A DNA stretch of 64,000 bases from Cellvibrionaceae bacterium. Lineage in GTDB: Bacteria; Pseudomonadota; Gammaproteobacteria; Pseudomonadales; Cellvibrionaceae. Each line of letters begins with the position of its first letter. Position 1 is the stretch's first letter. The stretch spans positions 41,867 through 105,866 of the forward strand of contig JAOXRT010000131.1 of the NCBI GenBank assembly GCA_025800365.1, read 5' to 3'. Made by a program: the position numbers and the translations under genes. Positions 1-9,414 of this stretch are shown here, one piece after another. Under the pieces are notes generated by a model. It worked only from the letters and a program-made list of their open reading frames with translations, was not told the origin of the DNA and made no database searches.

Positions 1-501
1 TGGGCTCGCGAGGCGACAGATAAAAAATTCGAAGCGTTACTGAGTTCAAGAATCAAAGACTATTACCTAAAGGATGTAAATTGCCCGCTGGCTTATGAGC
101 CCTCTGGACAAGATTTTCTTTCACCCTGCCTGGCTGAAGCAGATCTTATGCGTAGGGTTATGAGTCAAGCAGAATATGCTAAGTGGCTGGCTGGATTTTT
201 CCCTTCATTACCAAAAGATGGCAGTGCAGACTGGATGCCGGTTGCTCGAGTAACGGATCGCAGTGATGGAAAACTGGCCCACTTAGATGGTCTCAATTTA
301 AGTCGTGCTTGGATGTTAGAGGGTATTGCAAGTGCATTGCCAAAATCCGACGCAAGGCATGCTTCTGTTGTTGCTGCGGCGGAGGCTCATAAAGCCGCCA
401 GCCTTCCTGTTGTGATGGGCGACTTACATTATATGGGGAGTCATTGGTTGGGAAGCTTTGCGACCTATTTGATTAGCCAGCGTGGAATAGCATCCAACTA
501 A
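1..501 (+). CDS. DUF2891 family protein, C-terminal part (5' end outside the window)
   Basis: The reading frame is open from base 1 to the TAA at 499-501, so this is the last 166 residues of a longer protein. The visible part contains the stretch CPLAYEPSGQDFLSPCLAEA followed by DLMRRVM, which I recognise as typical of the DUF2891 family, whose usual length is roughly 330-380 residues. The family is widespread in bacteria and has no established function; it looks like an all-helical (alpha/alpha toroid-like) enzyme fold, but that is inference. The ATG at 148 lies inside the conserved region and is not the true start. It is convergent with the M48 protease gene that follows. Confidence 0.8.
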   Translation, partial: WAREATDKKFEALLSSRIKDYYLKDVNCPLAYEPSGQDFLSPCLAEADLMRRVMSQAEYAKWLAGFFPSLPKDGSADWMPVARVTDRSDGKLAHLDGLNLSRAWMLEGIASALPKSDARHASVVAAAEAHKAASLPVVMGDLHYMGSHWLGSFATYLISQRGIASN

Positions 502-510
502 GAGAGGCAC

Positions 511-541
511 TGCGGAGTATCGCGATTTGCGAGACTCCGCA
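511..541. terminator. Hairpin between convergent genes
   Basis: TGCGGAGT at 511-518 pairs with ACTCCGCA at 534-541. An inner TCGC/GCGA stem closes a five-base loop, with one mismatch between the stems. It sits between two convergent genes but has no clear T run on either side, so termination is plausible rather than certain. Confidence 0.45.
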
Positions 542-560
542 TTCTCAGTTGCTTCGAGTC

Positions 561-1856
561 TTATCTTCTTGGGGCTTGATTAGGTTGAGGATATATCTGC
601 TGCATTCTTTGCTGCGCTTTCTGACCTAATTCACCGCCTGAAGCGGCCGCAAATTGATAATACTCATAGGCCTTACGGCTATTGCCCTGCTTCAGCTCCA
701 GCTCACCCAGATGAAAAGTCGCGTACTGTGTTGGCAGCATGCTTAGACTGGTTTCAAAATCAATTTTTGCTTGGGCTTCATTGCCTAGGTTTTTATTTAC
801 AATTCCGCGCCCCACATAAGGCCCGAAGTAGTTCGGATTTATATCGATAGCACGGCTAAAGGCATTTAGCGCAGATTTGCTGCGTTTTTGATTGAGTAGC
901 AGCTTGCCTTTGGTATCCCAGAACAAGGCTTCCTTCGGCTGCTTGCGAATCGCTTGTTCGGTAAGGCTCAGTGCTTTGTCGAGCTGCTTCTGATTGGCGG
1001 CCGCCAAAGCATCCTGGTGCAGTTTATAGGCAGGTGCGTCCTTACGTAATTGTCGCATAGCTCTATCAAAAGCGGCTTTATTGCGAGTTCCGGGTGGCAT
1101 TTGCTGTGCTCGCTCCCGATTAGCTGCAACACGCTCCTCTGAAGGCGGGTGGCTGGCGAACAGGTTATTTAACCAGTTGCTCTGGCGGCCTTTGGAGAGT
1201 TTGACAAAGGTTTCTTGTAGTTCAACAGCACCTTGCGGGTCATAACCAGCTGTGACCATATACTCCATGCCATAAGCGTCGGCTTCAAGCTCTTGGCCGC
1301 GGCCATAACTTGCTTGAAAGGCCTGTGAGCCCAGCCCGATACCCTGGTGTATTAAACCGCGATAGCGACTTTGGCTGGCAGCCGCCGCTGCGAACTGGGC
1401 TCCTATACCCATTAACTGCCGCTGGCTCATCTGCTGTGCACTGTGACTGGCCGCAGCGTGAACGATTTCATGACCTAATACGGCGGCCAGTTGGGCCTCG
1501 TCTTCTAGATGGATAAGAAGCCCACGGTTAAAGGCTATCTTGCCTCCCGGTAAGGCCCAGGCATTGGGCACATCATTATTCAGCACAACAAATTCGTATG
1601 GCAGATCAGGTCGATCGCTAAGCTTAGCGAGTTTCTGCCCAACTGAGTTTACATATCGGCTCAGCTCTGGATCGACTTCATAGGCTCCACCTTGGCTTTG
1701 TTGCGATGGACCATATTGTTTTTGACCCAAGGAAATTTCTTGGGAGGTCGACATTAAATTGAGTTGGCTTTTTCCCGTTACCGGGTTAGTGCTGCAGCCG
1801 ACTACCGCAGTCGCTAGGGCTAATACGCCCAGTAGCTTCGCAAATCCTTTATTCAC
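561..1856 (-). CDS. M48-family zinc metalloprotease, lipoprotein with C-terminal TPR repeats
   Basis: A 431-residue predicted lipoprotein: a hydrophobic signal ends in a lipobox with Cys at about residue 21 (ATAVVGCS). The M48 peptidase domain follows, with the zinc motif HEIVH at about 129-133 and the downstream ELEAD motif supplying the third ligand near residue 191. Residues from about 280 on resemble two to three TPR repeats. This architecture matches periplasmic M48 proteases of the BepA/YfgC and LoiP type, which take part in outer-membrane quality control. The TPR tail favours a BepA-like role, but the paralogue cannot be fixed from sequence reading alone. It is transcribed alone, away from the DUF4265 gene. 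Confidence 0.88.
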   Translation of the reverse strand: MNKGFAKLLGVLALATAVVGCSTNPVTGKSQLNLMSTSQEISLGQKQYGPSQQSQGGAYEVDPELSRYVNSVGQKLAKLSDRPDLPYEFVVLNNDVPNAWALPGGKIAFNRGLLIHLEDEAQLAAVLGHEIVHAAASHSAQQMSQRQLMGIGAQFAAAAASQSRYRGLIHQGIGLGSQAFQASYGRGQELEADAYGMEYMVTAGYDPQGAVELQETFVKLSKGRQSNWLNNLFASHPPSEERVAANRERAQQMPPGTRNKAAFDRAMRQLRKDAPAYKLHQDALAAANQKQLDKALSLTEQAIRKQPKEALFWDTKGKLLLNQKRSKSALNAFSRAIDINPNYFGPYVGRGIVNKNLGNEAQAKIDFETSLSMLPTQYATFHLGELELKQGNSRKAYEYYQFAAASGGELGQKAQQRMQQIYPQPNQAPRR

Positions 1857-2024
1857 CGTGACACCTCCAAGAGCTTGATTCAGGTATAATGCCGCTCATT
1901 CTAGCAGCCTGATAGGCTGACATTAAGCAGTAGAGCCTTAACCCTTACTTAATTGGAAGGTCAGATAAAGGTGCCACCCAGCCTACTCTACCGCCAGTAC
2001 CACAATTGTGAGAGAAAGAAGATC

Positions 2025-2507
2025 ATGCAAGCCCTGCAAGTAATAGAGCTTTTTGCCGGTTTAGATGCAAATGGCCAAGCGGTTATCGAGCGCATGCCGG
2101 TTAAGGTAAGTGAAGAAGACGATAGCTGCCAGTTGGTAAAATCCCCTGCTTTTGTAAAGGGAATAGCCAGTGGCGACAAGATTAAACTACGCCCTGGTAG
2201 TCAGGATTTCGAATTGCTAGAGCGCAGCGGAAACCTCTGTATTCGTGTTTTAAGTCGAGCTGACATATCACCTATAGCAGAAGCCTTGGCACCTGAATTG
2301 GAAAAGCTAGGTGGTGAGCTTGATACAGAAACCGAGCGTATGCTGGTGTTTAGCATCCATGTGAGTTGTGGTTTTAAAGCCATTGAAGCTTTAATCAATA
2401 AATATGTCGATGGCCAAAACAGCGTATGGCTATATGGCAATGTATACGATCCGCAAGATGGTGAGACACCACTAAATTGGTGGCAGCCAATTTTGGATGA
2501 AAACTAA
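2025..2507 (+). CDS. DUF4265 domain-containing protein
   Basis: A 160-residue cytoplasmic protein resembling the DUF4265 family in size and in features such as FVKGIASGDKIKL and a C-terminal NVYDPQDGETPLNWWQ stretch. The function is unknown. An in-frame ATG exists at 1953, but the ATG at 2025 has a purine-rich ribosome site (GAGAGAAAGAAG) just upstream, and the extra 24 residues look like leader sequence, so the internal start was chosen. The gene is divergent from the M48 protease and ends in a long hairpin. No signal peptide or membrane segment is visible. Confidence 0.65.
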   Translation: MQALQVIELFAGLDANGQAVIERMPVKVSEEDDSCQLVKSPAFVKGIASGDKIKLRPGSQDFELLERSGNLCIRVLSRADISPIAEALAPELEKLGGELDTETERMLVFSIHVSCGFKAIEALINKYVDGQNSVWLYGNVYDPQDGETPLNWWQPILDEN

Positions 2508-2514
2508 GAGCTAA

Positions 2515-2551
2515 GATGTCATTGCAAAGCTAAGCTTTAGCAATCGACATC
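2515..2551 (+). terminator. Long hairpin after the DUF4265 gene
   Basis: GATGTC/GACATC, ATTGC/GCAAT and AAAGC/GCTTT stack into one stem with two single-base bulges and a TAA loop. The following sequence is A/T rich but has no clean T tract. Confidence 0.5.
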
Positions 2552-2626
2552 ATTAGCTAATTTAATTGTTCATGTGGTCGCCTAAGCTGGATAATGACCG
2601 CTAAATAGATCAAGCGAGGACTGTGT

Positions 2627-3403
2627 ATGTTAATGGTAGTATCACCGGCGAAAAATCTGGATTATGAAACGCCGGCTAAGACCAAGCAGTTTACCGAATC
2701 TGATTTTCTCGATCAGGCAGAGATCCTGATGGAAGATCTACGTGAGTTGGCACCTCACCAGCTTTCTGAGCTAATGAGCATTAGCGATAAATTGGGCACC
2801 TTAAACTACGATCGCAATCAACAATGGGGCCAACCTTTTACTACGGATAATGCCAAACAGGCGGTGCTGGCCTTTAACGGTGATGTGTATACAGGTTTAG
2901 ATGCGCCGAGTTTTAAGGCTGATGATTTTAAGTTCGCTCAAAAGCACTTACGAATTTTGTCTGGCCTATATGGTTTATTACGTCCGCTGGATTTAATGCA
3001 GCCCTATCGTTTAGAAATGGGAACCAAATTCGCAAATCAGCGAGGAAAAAACCTCTATGAATTTTGGGGCGAAATCATTACCGACGCATTGAATGCTCAA
3101 CTGAAAAAAGTAAAAAGTGATGTTGTGTTGAATTTGGCATCCAATGAATACTTTAAGTCAGTAAAACCTAAGTTGTTAAATGCCACCATCATGACGCCGG
3201 CTTTTAAGGATCTTAAAAACGGTCAGTATAAAATGATTAGTTTTTATGCCAAAAAGGCACGAGGACTAATGGCAGCCTATGTGATTAAGAATCGTATTAC
3301 TGATATTAATGACATTAAGAAGTTTGATAGCGAAGGTTATAGTTTTAATAAAGAGCTATCGACTGATAAGCAATGGGTTTTTACTCGGGATCACGCCGAG
3401 TAA
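2627..3403 (+). CDS. yaaA: Peroxide stress protein YaaA (DUF328/UPF0246)
   Basis: A 258-residue protein, the normal length for YaaA. It begins [16 protein letters not shown] and carries conserved family blocks such as [31 protein letters not shown] and [11 protein letters not shown]. In Escherichia coli YaaA limits free intracellular iron and so protects DNA and proteins from Fenton damage during hydrogen peroxide stress; it is controlled there by OxyR. An oxyR gene lies about 36 kb away in this window, but no OxyR site was identified here. The ATG at 2627 has the ribosome site GCGAGGA upstream. Monocistronic, followed by a 10-bp hairpin. Confidence 0.95.
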   Translation: MLMVVSPAKNLDYETPAKTKQFTESDFLDQAEILMEDLRELAPHQLSELMSISDKLGTLNYDRNQQWGQPFTTDNAKQAVLAFNGDVYTGLDAPSFKADDFKFAQKHLRILSGLYGLLRPLDLMQPYRLEMGTKFANQRGKNLYEFWGEIITDALNAQLKKVKSDVVLNLASNEYFKSVKPKLLNATIMTPAFKDLKNGQYKMISFYAKKARGLMAAYVIKNRITDINDIKKFDSEGYSFNKELSTDKQWVFTRDHAE

Positions 3404-3417
3404 AATGTTCTTTGCTT

Positions 3418-3448
3418 AGGTGCAAGGGCTCTGAATGGCCTTGCACCT
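3418..3448 (+). terminator. Hairpin after yaaA
   Basis: A perfect 10-bp stem, AGGTGCAAGG at 3418-3427 with CCTTGCACCT at 3439-3448, and an 11-base loop. The tail is pyrimidine rich, not a pure T run. Confidence 0.5.
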
Positions 3449-3574
3449 GTCCTCCTTATCTACTCTCTAAGTGTTAATTATTGTTTTAAACACTTACGCT
3501 TTATTTCCTTTTTCCGCTTGGCCAATTAAACTAATTTTGACTGCTTAGTAGAATTACCCAGAGGTACTCTAGCC

Positions 3575-4189
3575 ATGGCTGAACTAGATAATGACAAGCC
3601 CTTTTCCCAGGCCTGCGAAAACAATCAAGAGCCTATTTTTAACATATTAAAAGATGTGTTTGCAGATAAAACCAGCATCTTAGAGATCGGCAGTGGTACG
3701 GGGCAGCATGCTGTTTATATGGCTCCCCGTATGGCGCATTTGCAATGGCAAACTAGCGATTTGTCTGAGAATGCTAAGGGCATCAATCGCTGGATTGATG
3801 ATGAGCAAGCTATCAATGTACTTCGCCCTCTCGAGCTGGATATCGCAAAGCACTGGCCCAATCCAGATCTTATTTATAACTTCGATGGCTTATACAGTGC
3901 AAACACCTGCCACATCATGCCTTGGGAAACGGTACAGAGTTTCTTGGCTGGTATGGAATCGATGCAAGAAGGGTCTCGGCTAGCAATTTATGGCCCCTTT
4001 AAATATGGCGGCGAATACACCAGCGAAAGTAACGAGCGCTTTGATCATTGGTTAAAGGCCCAAGAAGCTCATCGAGGCATTCGAGATTTCGAAGCAGTAG
4101 TTGAGTTGGCTAATAAGGCAGGCTTTGAGCTTTTGAATGATCATAAAATGCCAGCTAACAATCAGTTGTTGATTTGGCAAAAGCGATAG
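3575..4189 (+). CDS. DUF938 SAM-dependent methyltransferase-like protein
   Basis: A 204-residue protein of the DUF938 family. The glycine-rich SAM-binding motif ILEIGSGTGQHAVY lies near residues 36-49, and family blocks such as YSANTCHIMPWE and IYGPFKYGGEYTS follow. These proteins are predicted class I methyltransferases; the substrate is unknown. The start ATG at 3575 follows an AGAGGTA ribosome site. The gene is convergent with the sulfatase gene downstream and is separated from it by a hairpin. Confidence 0.88.
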   Translation: MAELDNDKPFSQACENNQEPIFNILKDVFADKTSILEIGSGTGQHAVYMAPRMAHLQWQTSDLSENAKGINRWIDDEQAINVLRPLELDIAKHWPNPDLIYNFDGLYSANTCHIMPWETVQSFLAGMESMQEGSRLAIYGPFKYGGEYTSESNERFDHWLKAQEAHRGIRDFEAVVELANKAGFELLNDHKMPANNQLLIWQKR

Positions 4190-4196
4190 TTAGTAG

Positions 4197-4227
4197 CCGC
4201 TCAGAGCTACCCTAGCACTCTGAGCGG
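4197..4227. terminator. Hairpin between convergent DUF938 and sulfatase genes
   Basis: A perfect 10-bp stem, CCGCTCAGAG at 4197-4206 with CTCTGAGCGG at 4218-4227. It lies 8 bases after the DUF938 stop, and the convergent sulfatase gene ends at 4272. Confidence 0.5.
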
Positions 4228-4271
4228 ATAACATTAAGGTTTAGAGCTGTGAAGGAAACAGGTTTGCTGGC

Positions 4272-5870
4272 TTAGTTTTTATCTTCACTGTTTTGTATCC
4301 AGCCTCTTGGATTTCTATAAAACTCGGTTTTCCATTGATCGAGCTTTGAATGCAAAAACTCTTTCTTCTCCGGTCGGCTTTTTGCCAAGTTGTAAGCTTC
4401 GCCGGGGTCTGTCTGCAGGTTATAAAGGAGTGGCCATGTGCCCAAAGTGGCAACGCTTGTTGAGCTATTTGCCGGTTTGTAATCTCTAGAGCCGGCAAGG
4501 CCACCTATTAGGCTGTCATTCTTATCCAGTGGATTGGGCCAGACATAGTGACTGTTATTTGCGATAAGTTTCCAGTCTCCTTGGCGAATCGCTTCTACAT
4601 CATAATCATGAAAAAAATAAAGAGGTCTCTGTGAAAATTCCTCATGGCTTTTGTTCGGCTCTTTAAACAAGGGTAAAAAACTCTTGCCATCGATAATACG
4701 ATCTTGAGGTAAAGAAATTCCGGCTGCTGAAGCAAAGCTTGGCAAGAAGTCGATATTCATTACGGGCGCATCAATTTTTGTACCAGCAGTTATCTGATTT
4801 GGCCAGCGGGCCAGTAACGGAACTTTGAAGCCGCCTTCATAGCTTTGCCCTTTGCGCCCTCTTAAGGAGCCAGCGGAGCCTTCATACCATGGTCCATTAT
4901 CCGAGGTGACTAATATCAGAGTGTTATTGTCGACACCCTGCTGTTTTAAGGCCTCTAGTACAGCGCCTACACTCCAGTCAAATTCCTCAACAGCGTCGCC
5001 ATAGGGGCCGCCCAATGACTTTCCTGCAAAATTTTCAGAAGGGAAAAACGGTTGATGCGGGTCCTTCTGGGAAAGGAAAATAAAAAAAGGCTCCTGGCCT
5101 TCTTGTTGAATAAACTTGATGGCCTCCTCAGTAAAAAGCTTGGTGTAATGAGCTTGATCTAAACCGATATCATCGATCAGTTTTTCTTGATTGCGATAAA
5201 AAGCAACTGGCCAATCATCGTTGGACATATTAAAACCCACAAAATGATCAAAGCCATGTTTATGCGGGTGATACTCTGGCCAAGCCGTAAAGTCACCTAA
5301 GTGCCATTTACCAAAAACGGCGGTTCGATATCCAGCGCTTTTCAGCAGCTCAGCAATAGTGATTTCGTCAGCTGGGAGTCCTTTTACTGCATTGCCCCCA
5401 CCAATCATATCGATGGCGGCAAGGTTACTAAAGGCAACCGCCGCTTTATAAGAGGCCTTGCGGGCAAAGCTGTCGCCGGCTGCTTGAATGGGGTGAATAA
5501 TACCGCTGCGCAAAGGATAGCGGCCGCTGAGTAGCCCCGCTCTCGAAGGTGAGCAAATAGCCGCGCTTGAATAGGCTTGACTGAAGTTAGCGCCTTCTAT
5601 TGCGAGTTGATCAATATTGGGCGTTTTAATCGCCTTGCTGCCGTGTAAACCTATATCGCCATAGCCTAGATCATCGGCCAGAATTACAATAATGTTGGGG
5701 CGCGCTTGTTCGTCTGTGTTTTTAATTGAAGTAGCTGAAATTTCTTTATTGTCTTGGCTTTTAAAGATTTCAGCTTCCATACCATAATTAAGAGGCTTAG
5801 AAAGCTGAACTGCCGAGATTGCTAATAAGACGATCACAAGTGAACAGGCGATAAATAGTGTGCGAAACAT
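4272..5870 (-). CDS. Secreted/membrane-anchored type I sulfatase
   Basis: A 532-residue sulfatase with an N-terminal hydrophobic segment (about residues 5-22), so it is exported or anchored. Metal-binding ILADDLGYGDIG is present near residue 63, and the formylglycine motif CSPSR has its modifiable Cys at about 106. GKWHLGDF and a later SDNGPWYEGSAGSLRGRKG block complete the active site. The CSPSR Cys must be converted to formylglycine by a maturation enzyme not seen in this window. The start overlaps the stop of the upstream PQQ-propeller gene by one base (TAATG), which indicates translational coupling. The substrate is unknown; sequence style is of arylsulfatase/carbohydrate sulfatase families. 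Confidence 0.92.
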   Translation of the reverse strand: MFRTLFIACSLVIVLLAISAVQLSKPLNYGMEAEIFKSQDNKEISATSIKNTDEQARPNIIVILADDLGYGDIGLHGSKAIKTPNIDQLAIEGANFSQAYSSAAICSPSRAGLLSGRYPLRSGIIHPIQAAGDSFARKASYKAAVAFSNLAAIDMIGGGNAVKGLPADEITIAELLKSAGYRTAVFGKWHLGDFTAWPEYHPHKHGFDHFVGFNMSNDDWPVAFYRNQEKLIDDIGLDQAHYTKLFTEEAIKFIQQEGQEPFFIFLSQKDPHQPFFPSENFAGKSLGGPYGDAVEEFDWSVGAVLEALKQQGVDNNTLILVTSDNGPWYEGSAGSLRGRKGQSYEGGFKVPLLARWPNQITAGTKIDAPVMNIDFLPSFASAAGISLPQDRIIDGKSFLPLFKEPNKSHEEFSQRPLYFFHDYDVEAIRQGDWKLIANNSHYVWPNPLDKNDSLIGGLAGSRDYKPANSSTSVATLGTWPLLYNLQTDPGEAYNLAKSRPEKKEFLHSKLDQWKTEFYRNPRGWIQNSEDKN

Positions 5871-7840
5871 TATTCTTTTCCTTCAATAACACGACTCAAC
5901 AGTCGCTTTGCGAATTCGGCTTGTTTAGTAAAATTATCGTTAGTTGAGGAGATGTGGGTTTGAAAATCCTGCTCTATAAGCTGCCAGGCCTCTGACGATA
6001 TTTCTCCAGCGGCTATAGCTTTTGGAGCGACATGTCGACACTGTTCAAATAATGCTTCTACCTGATGTCGTTCATCTCGAATTGAGCCTGGAGCTTTCGT
6101 CTGCCATTGTGCAGCATTTTCTAGCCGTAGCTGAATGGCCCATAGTGCCTCTTTTAGTACTGATAAATAACTATTGGGCTTAAAGCGGCTGATACCACCT
6201 CTAGGCTTCGCTGGGCTGTGTTGATTGCCCAATATTGCCCGCCCCAGTACTCTACGAAGGGGCGAGTTGCCAACGTAAATGCTACCATCCGGAGCCGTAA
6301 CTGTAGACGAAACAGAATCTTCCGCACCATCGGCGAAGTATCGAATTTTACCAGTTTGTCTGTCGAGCAATCCGGCACCTAAACGCATAGGAAACTTTTG
6401 TTTGCCATGAATCACGCCAACAGCGCCGGTAAAGGCAACTCCGTTGGCGGTTATTTCTGCCCCCAAGCCTTTGAAGTTATCCTGTAAAAATCCGCCCTGA
6501 TACATATCAAGTTTTGCTTTCCAACCTAATGTAGCACTGTCGCCTTGGTCGATTAACTGAAAAATATCCGTGCGAGTATTGGCGTAAATCTCTCCGTTGT
6601 CGACGGCCACATCAATTGAGCCTGTGACTTTATCACCAACTTTGTATTGCCATATGATATCGCCACTTGCGGCATGTATTGCATAGATTGTGTCGTATGC
6701 ATCGGCAATATAAATTCGTTGGCCATCAGCGCTGATAGCAGGAGTGGATGCGGTTCCACCGGGAACTTTAGTGATGCTTGCTATATGAAGCTCAGCGACA
6801 GCTCCATTGCGAACCAAGTCAATACCATAGAGGGCTGCATAATCTGAGTAGCCATCAACTTCGCCATCTTCCTCATCGGCTATCGTGGCCGCCAACCAGA
6901 TTCTGCCGCTATTACTATCAATTGAAAAAAAGTTGCTGACTTTTTGCAACTCTCCAGCGGCACCATGAAGCACCGCGCTAATAGCATCATTGTTACCATT
7001 TATGCCTGAACTTGGCACCATGTGGGCAATATCCGCATTTGCTCTATCTAAAACCCGCTTTGGTACAGTGAAATTGCTTAATCCGGTTGGTGCCCCGGGC
7101 AGCATAAAGGGTTTCTTTAAGAGAGGACTACCGGTTTTGCGATCGACGATATAGAGGTGCCCGTCTCCAATGCTGGTGATCAGGCTGTCACTGTGAATAT
7201 GGTAGTTGATACCAAAGCTGTGGTGTTTGCTAAGGTAGTTGCCATTTTGGATGGCTGGCAAGCCGCTAGCACTTTGCCAAATGATGCTACCGTTTGTATC
7301 GATGGCCATAGCCGTATCGTAGCTACCTAGATAAACAATATCTTCCCCTGTTTCTGGGTCTTCCAGCACTAGCGGTGTACCGGCACCAGCTGCAGCGCTT
7401 GGGTGGGTGATCGCCCAGCGTCTATGTCCATGCTCAGGCTCTAGAGAAACAATTAAGCTGTTATCCACTGGGAAGATAGGTGAAAAATAGATATTACCTT
7501 GCTTATCGAAGACCGGCCCTTCGCTGACAAAGAGGTTTTCTTCAGCATGCCAAGCAAGCTCGAAGCTGGGCGCGGTAACCCCCATAACTTCATCCGAACC
7601 ATGTAAGTCACTGTGCAAGGCCCGACCAAAACGAAAAGGTCTCGCTAATGGGTGTGGATTTTTTGAATAGAGGCGAGGTGCCATAGGTCGCCAGCTGCTG
7701 AGCTGGGGCTCAGCGTAGATGGTAAACTTTGCACTACCAGTAAATAGTGAATAGGCTACTAGGCGCATGGGTTTATGAAATAGGATAAATACCACTAAAA
7801 TGGCCGCCGTGCTGAGCAGCAATGTTTTACGTCTTGGCAT
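5870..7840 (-). CDS. PQQ-type beta-propeller repeat protein, membrane-anchored
   Basis: A 656-residue protein with one N-terminal hydrophobic segment (about residues 8-22), then blade-like repeats recognisable by motifs such as GDIIWQYKVGDKVTGSID, GSIIWQSASGLPA and repeated DG.IYV/GNIYFSP strings. These resemble PQQ/BamB-like beta-propellers. The residues that bind PQQ in true quinoprotein dehydrogenases were not identified, so it may be a structural or binding propeller rather than an enzyme. It is the first gene of a coupled pair with the sulfatase; the shared base at 5870 implies matched expression and probably a shared extracytoplasmic task. The last about 130 residues are helical and not propeller-like. 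Confidence 0.7.
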   Translation of the reverse strand: MPRRKTLLLSTAAILVVFILFHKPMRLVAYSLFTGSAKFTIYAEPQLSSWRPMAPRLYSKNPHPLARPFRFGRALHSDLHGSDEVMGVTAPSFELAWHAEENLFVSEGPVFDKQGNIYFSPIFPVDNSLIVSLEPEHGHRRWAITHPSAAAGAGTPLVLEDPETGEDIVYLGSYDTAMAIDTNGSIIWQSASGLPAIQNGNYLSKHHSFGINYHIHSDSLITSIGDGHLYIVDRKTGSPLLKKPFMLPGAPTGLSNFTVPKRVLDRANADIAHMVPSSGINGNNDAISAVLHGAAGELQKVSNFFSIDSNSGRIWLAATIADEEDGEVDGYSDYAALYGIDLVRNGAVAELHIASITKVPGGTASTPAISADGQRIYIADAYDTIYAIHAASGDIIWQYKVGDKVTGSIDVAVDNGEIYANTRTDIFQLIDQGDSATLGWKAKLDMYQGGFLQDNFKGLGAEITANGVAFTGAVGVIHGKQKFPMRLGAGLLDRQTGKIRYFADGAEDSVSSTVTAPDGSIYVGNSPLRRVLGRAILGNQHSPAKPRGGISRFKPNSYLSVLKEALWAIQLRLENAAQWQTKAPGSIRDERHQVEALFEQCRHVAPKAIAAGEISSEAWQLIEQDFQTHISSTNDNFTKQAEFAKRLLSRVIEGKE

Positions 7841-8027
7841 AGGCCTACCTTATGTTGATACTCGCAAGCTTATTGCTAGTGTTTGATATGTAATTTTTTC
7901 ACTGAGCATAAGATAGAAGGCAACTAGAAGGGTCCGAGCCAATTGGGGCGCACGCTAAAGCGGCTTTTTAGAGGCAAAATAAGTACTGGCGGCTAGCGCT
8001 TTGAAATTGACTTTGCCAATGTAGTCA

Positions 8028-9278
8028 GTGGAGTTTGAGTTGAACATCTATCATTTGTTTTTAGGCTTCGGGGCTTTGCAAGGCGGCATTATGGCTGTTT
8101 TGCTACTGGTATCGCCAAGTGGCGCTAAACTGGCTAATCGATTTATGGCGGCGCTGCTTTTTGCGATGGGGCTGCGTTTATTGCAGCAGCTGCAAGTTTC
8201 GGCCGATTATCTAAACGATTTGCACTGGTGGACACTGCTAATAGCCAATCTCCCTTTTTGTTGGGGGCCTTTACTGTTTTTATACTCAGCAGCCTTAACA
8301 GGCAATAATCTCTCCAAATCGCATGGCTTACACTTTTTACCTTATCTGCTCTTGTGTGGGGCAAGCATCGAGTACTATTTCTATGAGCCCCAACAGCAAC
8401 AGCTGTTAGTTGACTACCTTTGGTACTTTAGAGGTGAGTTAGAAATGGAGGGGCGAGTCAGTGAGTTCTTATCACCATTCTGGCAACTCTGGTTTAAATA
8501 TCGACTCAATGCCCATTTATTCATTTTTCATTTTGGCTTTTATTGTTATCTGGTATTCCAACAAACAAGGCAACACGAGCAGCTGATGCAAGGCCACTTT
8601 TCATCTCTGGAGAGTATGAACCTTAAGTGGTTGCGTACCTTGAGCCTGGTCGGGATGGTATACCTTATCGTAATGCTAAGTTTTAATCGCTTGCCAAGGT
8701 TGATATTTGAAAGTGATATTGCGACACAGGGCTATCCTTTTTTGTTCTTGGTTTTGCTGATTTATGCAATGGCGATCTCCGCGATGTACCAGCCCAGTTT
8801 GGTACAGCGGGTTCTTGCTGCAAGGGCCAGCAGGCAGGCGCTAATGCCCACTCCAGCACAAGAATTGGCTGCAGAGGACAGCACTTCAGCCAATACCGAA
8901 CCCAAATATCAACGTTCCAAGATTAGCCAACAAGATGCTGAGCAATTTAAACATCGACTGATGCATGTTATGGAAGAAAAGGAGCTTTACTTAGATAGTG
9001 AGCTGACACTGGCAGAACTTGCAAAGGAGGCTGACCTTAGTGCTCATCAGGTATCGCAGGTGCTCAATGGTCAGCTGGGTCAGAACTTTTTCACCTTTGT
9101 AAACAGCTATCGGGTAGAGAAAGCGAAAAGCTGTTTACAGGATTCATCTCTAAGCCACTTAGCCATCGTCGATATTGCAATGGAGGTCGGGTTTAAATCG
9201 AAATCCTCATTTTATGATGCATTTAAGCGGTCGATGGATATGGCGCCTAGCCAGTATCGCAAGCAGTTCTCTGGCTGA
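8028..9278 (+). CDS. Membrane-anchored AraC-family transcriptional regulator
   Basis: A 416-residue protein: about seven hydrophobic helices span roughly residues 1-250, then a linker, then an AraC/XylS double helix-turn-helix domain in the last about 100 residues (ELTLAELAKEADLSAHQVSQ and IVDIAMEVGFKSKSSFYDAF). The layout suggests direct signal detection at the membrane with DNA binding from the inner face. It lies between the divergent PQQ-sulfatase pair and the TonB receptor-sulfatase operon, so it probably controls one or both. The start is uncertain: GTG at 8028 has a weak ribosome site, while TTG at 8040 has GGAG at a good distance. Confidence 0.85.
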   Translation: MEFELNIYHLFLGFGALQGGIMAVLLLVSPSGAKLANRFMAALLFAMGLRLLQQLQVSADYLNDLHWWTLLIANLPFCWGPLLFLYSAALTGNNLSKSHGLHFLPYLLLCGASIEYYFYEPQQQQLLVDYLWYFRGELEMEGRVSEFLSPFWQLWFKYRLNAHLFIFHFGFYCYLVFQQTRQHEQLMQGHFSSLESMNLKWLRTLSLVGMVYLIVMLSFNRLPRLIFESDIATQGYPFLFLVLLIYAMAISAMYQPSLVQRVLAARASRQALMPTPAQELAAEDSTSANTEPKYQRSKISQQDAEQFKHRLMHVMEEKELYLDSELTLAELAKEADLSAHQVSQVLNGQLGQNFFTFVNSYRVEKAKSCLQDSSLSHLAIVDIAMEVGFKSKSSFYDAFKRSMDMAPSQYRKQFSG

Positions 9279-9325
9279 ATTGGCTTGGTAAATGTCTTTA
9301 TAAAACCATTTTGATCGTAAATTTA

Positions 9326-9345
9326 TCCGAACCCATAGGTTCGGA
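9326..9345. promoter_or_regulatory. Perfect palindrome upstream of the TonB receptor gene
   Basis: TCCGAACC at 9326-9333 and GGTTCGGA at 9338-9345 form an 8-bp inverted repeat with a 4-base centre, 70 bases before the receptor start and 48 after the regulator stop. It could be an operator or a terminator for the regulator gene; no T run follows immediately. Confidence 0.4.
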
Positions 9346-9414
9346 CGCTCTTTATGCTGAGTAAAACTAAGATTTTGGCCATTAATTAATAATAACAAGC
9401 ATAGGGCCACATCC

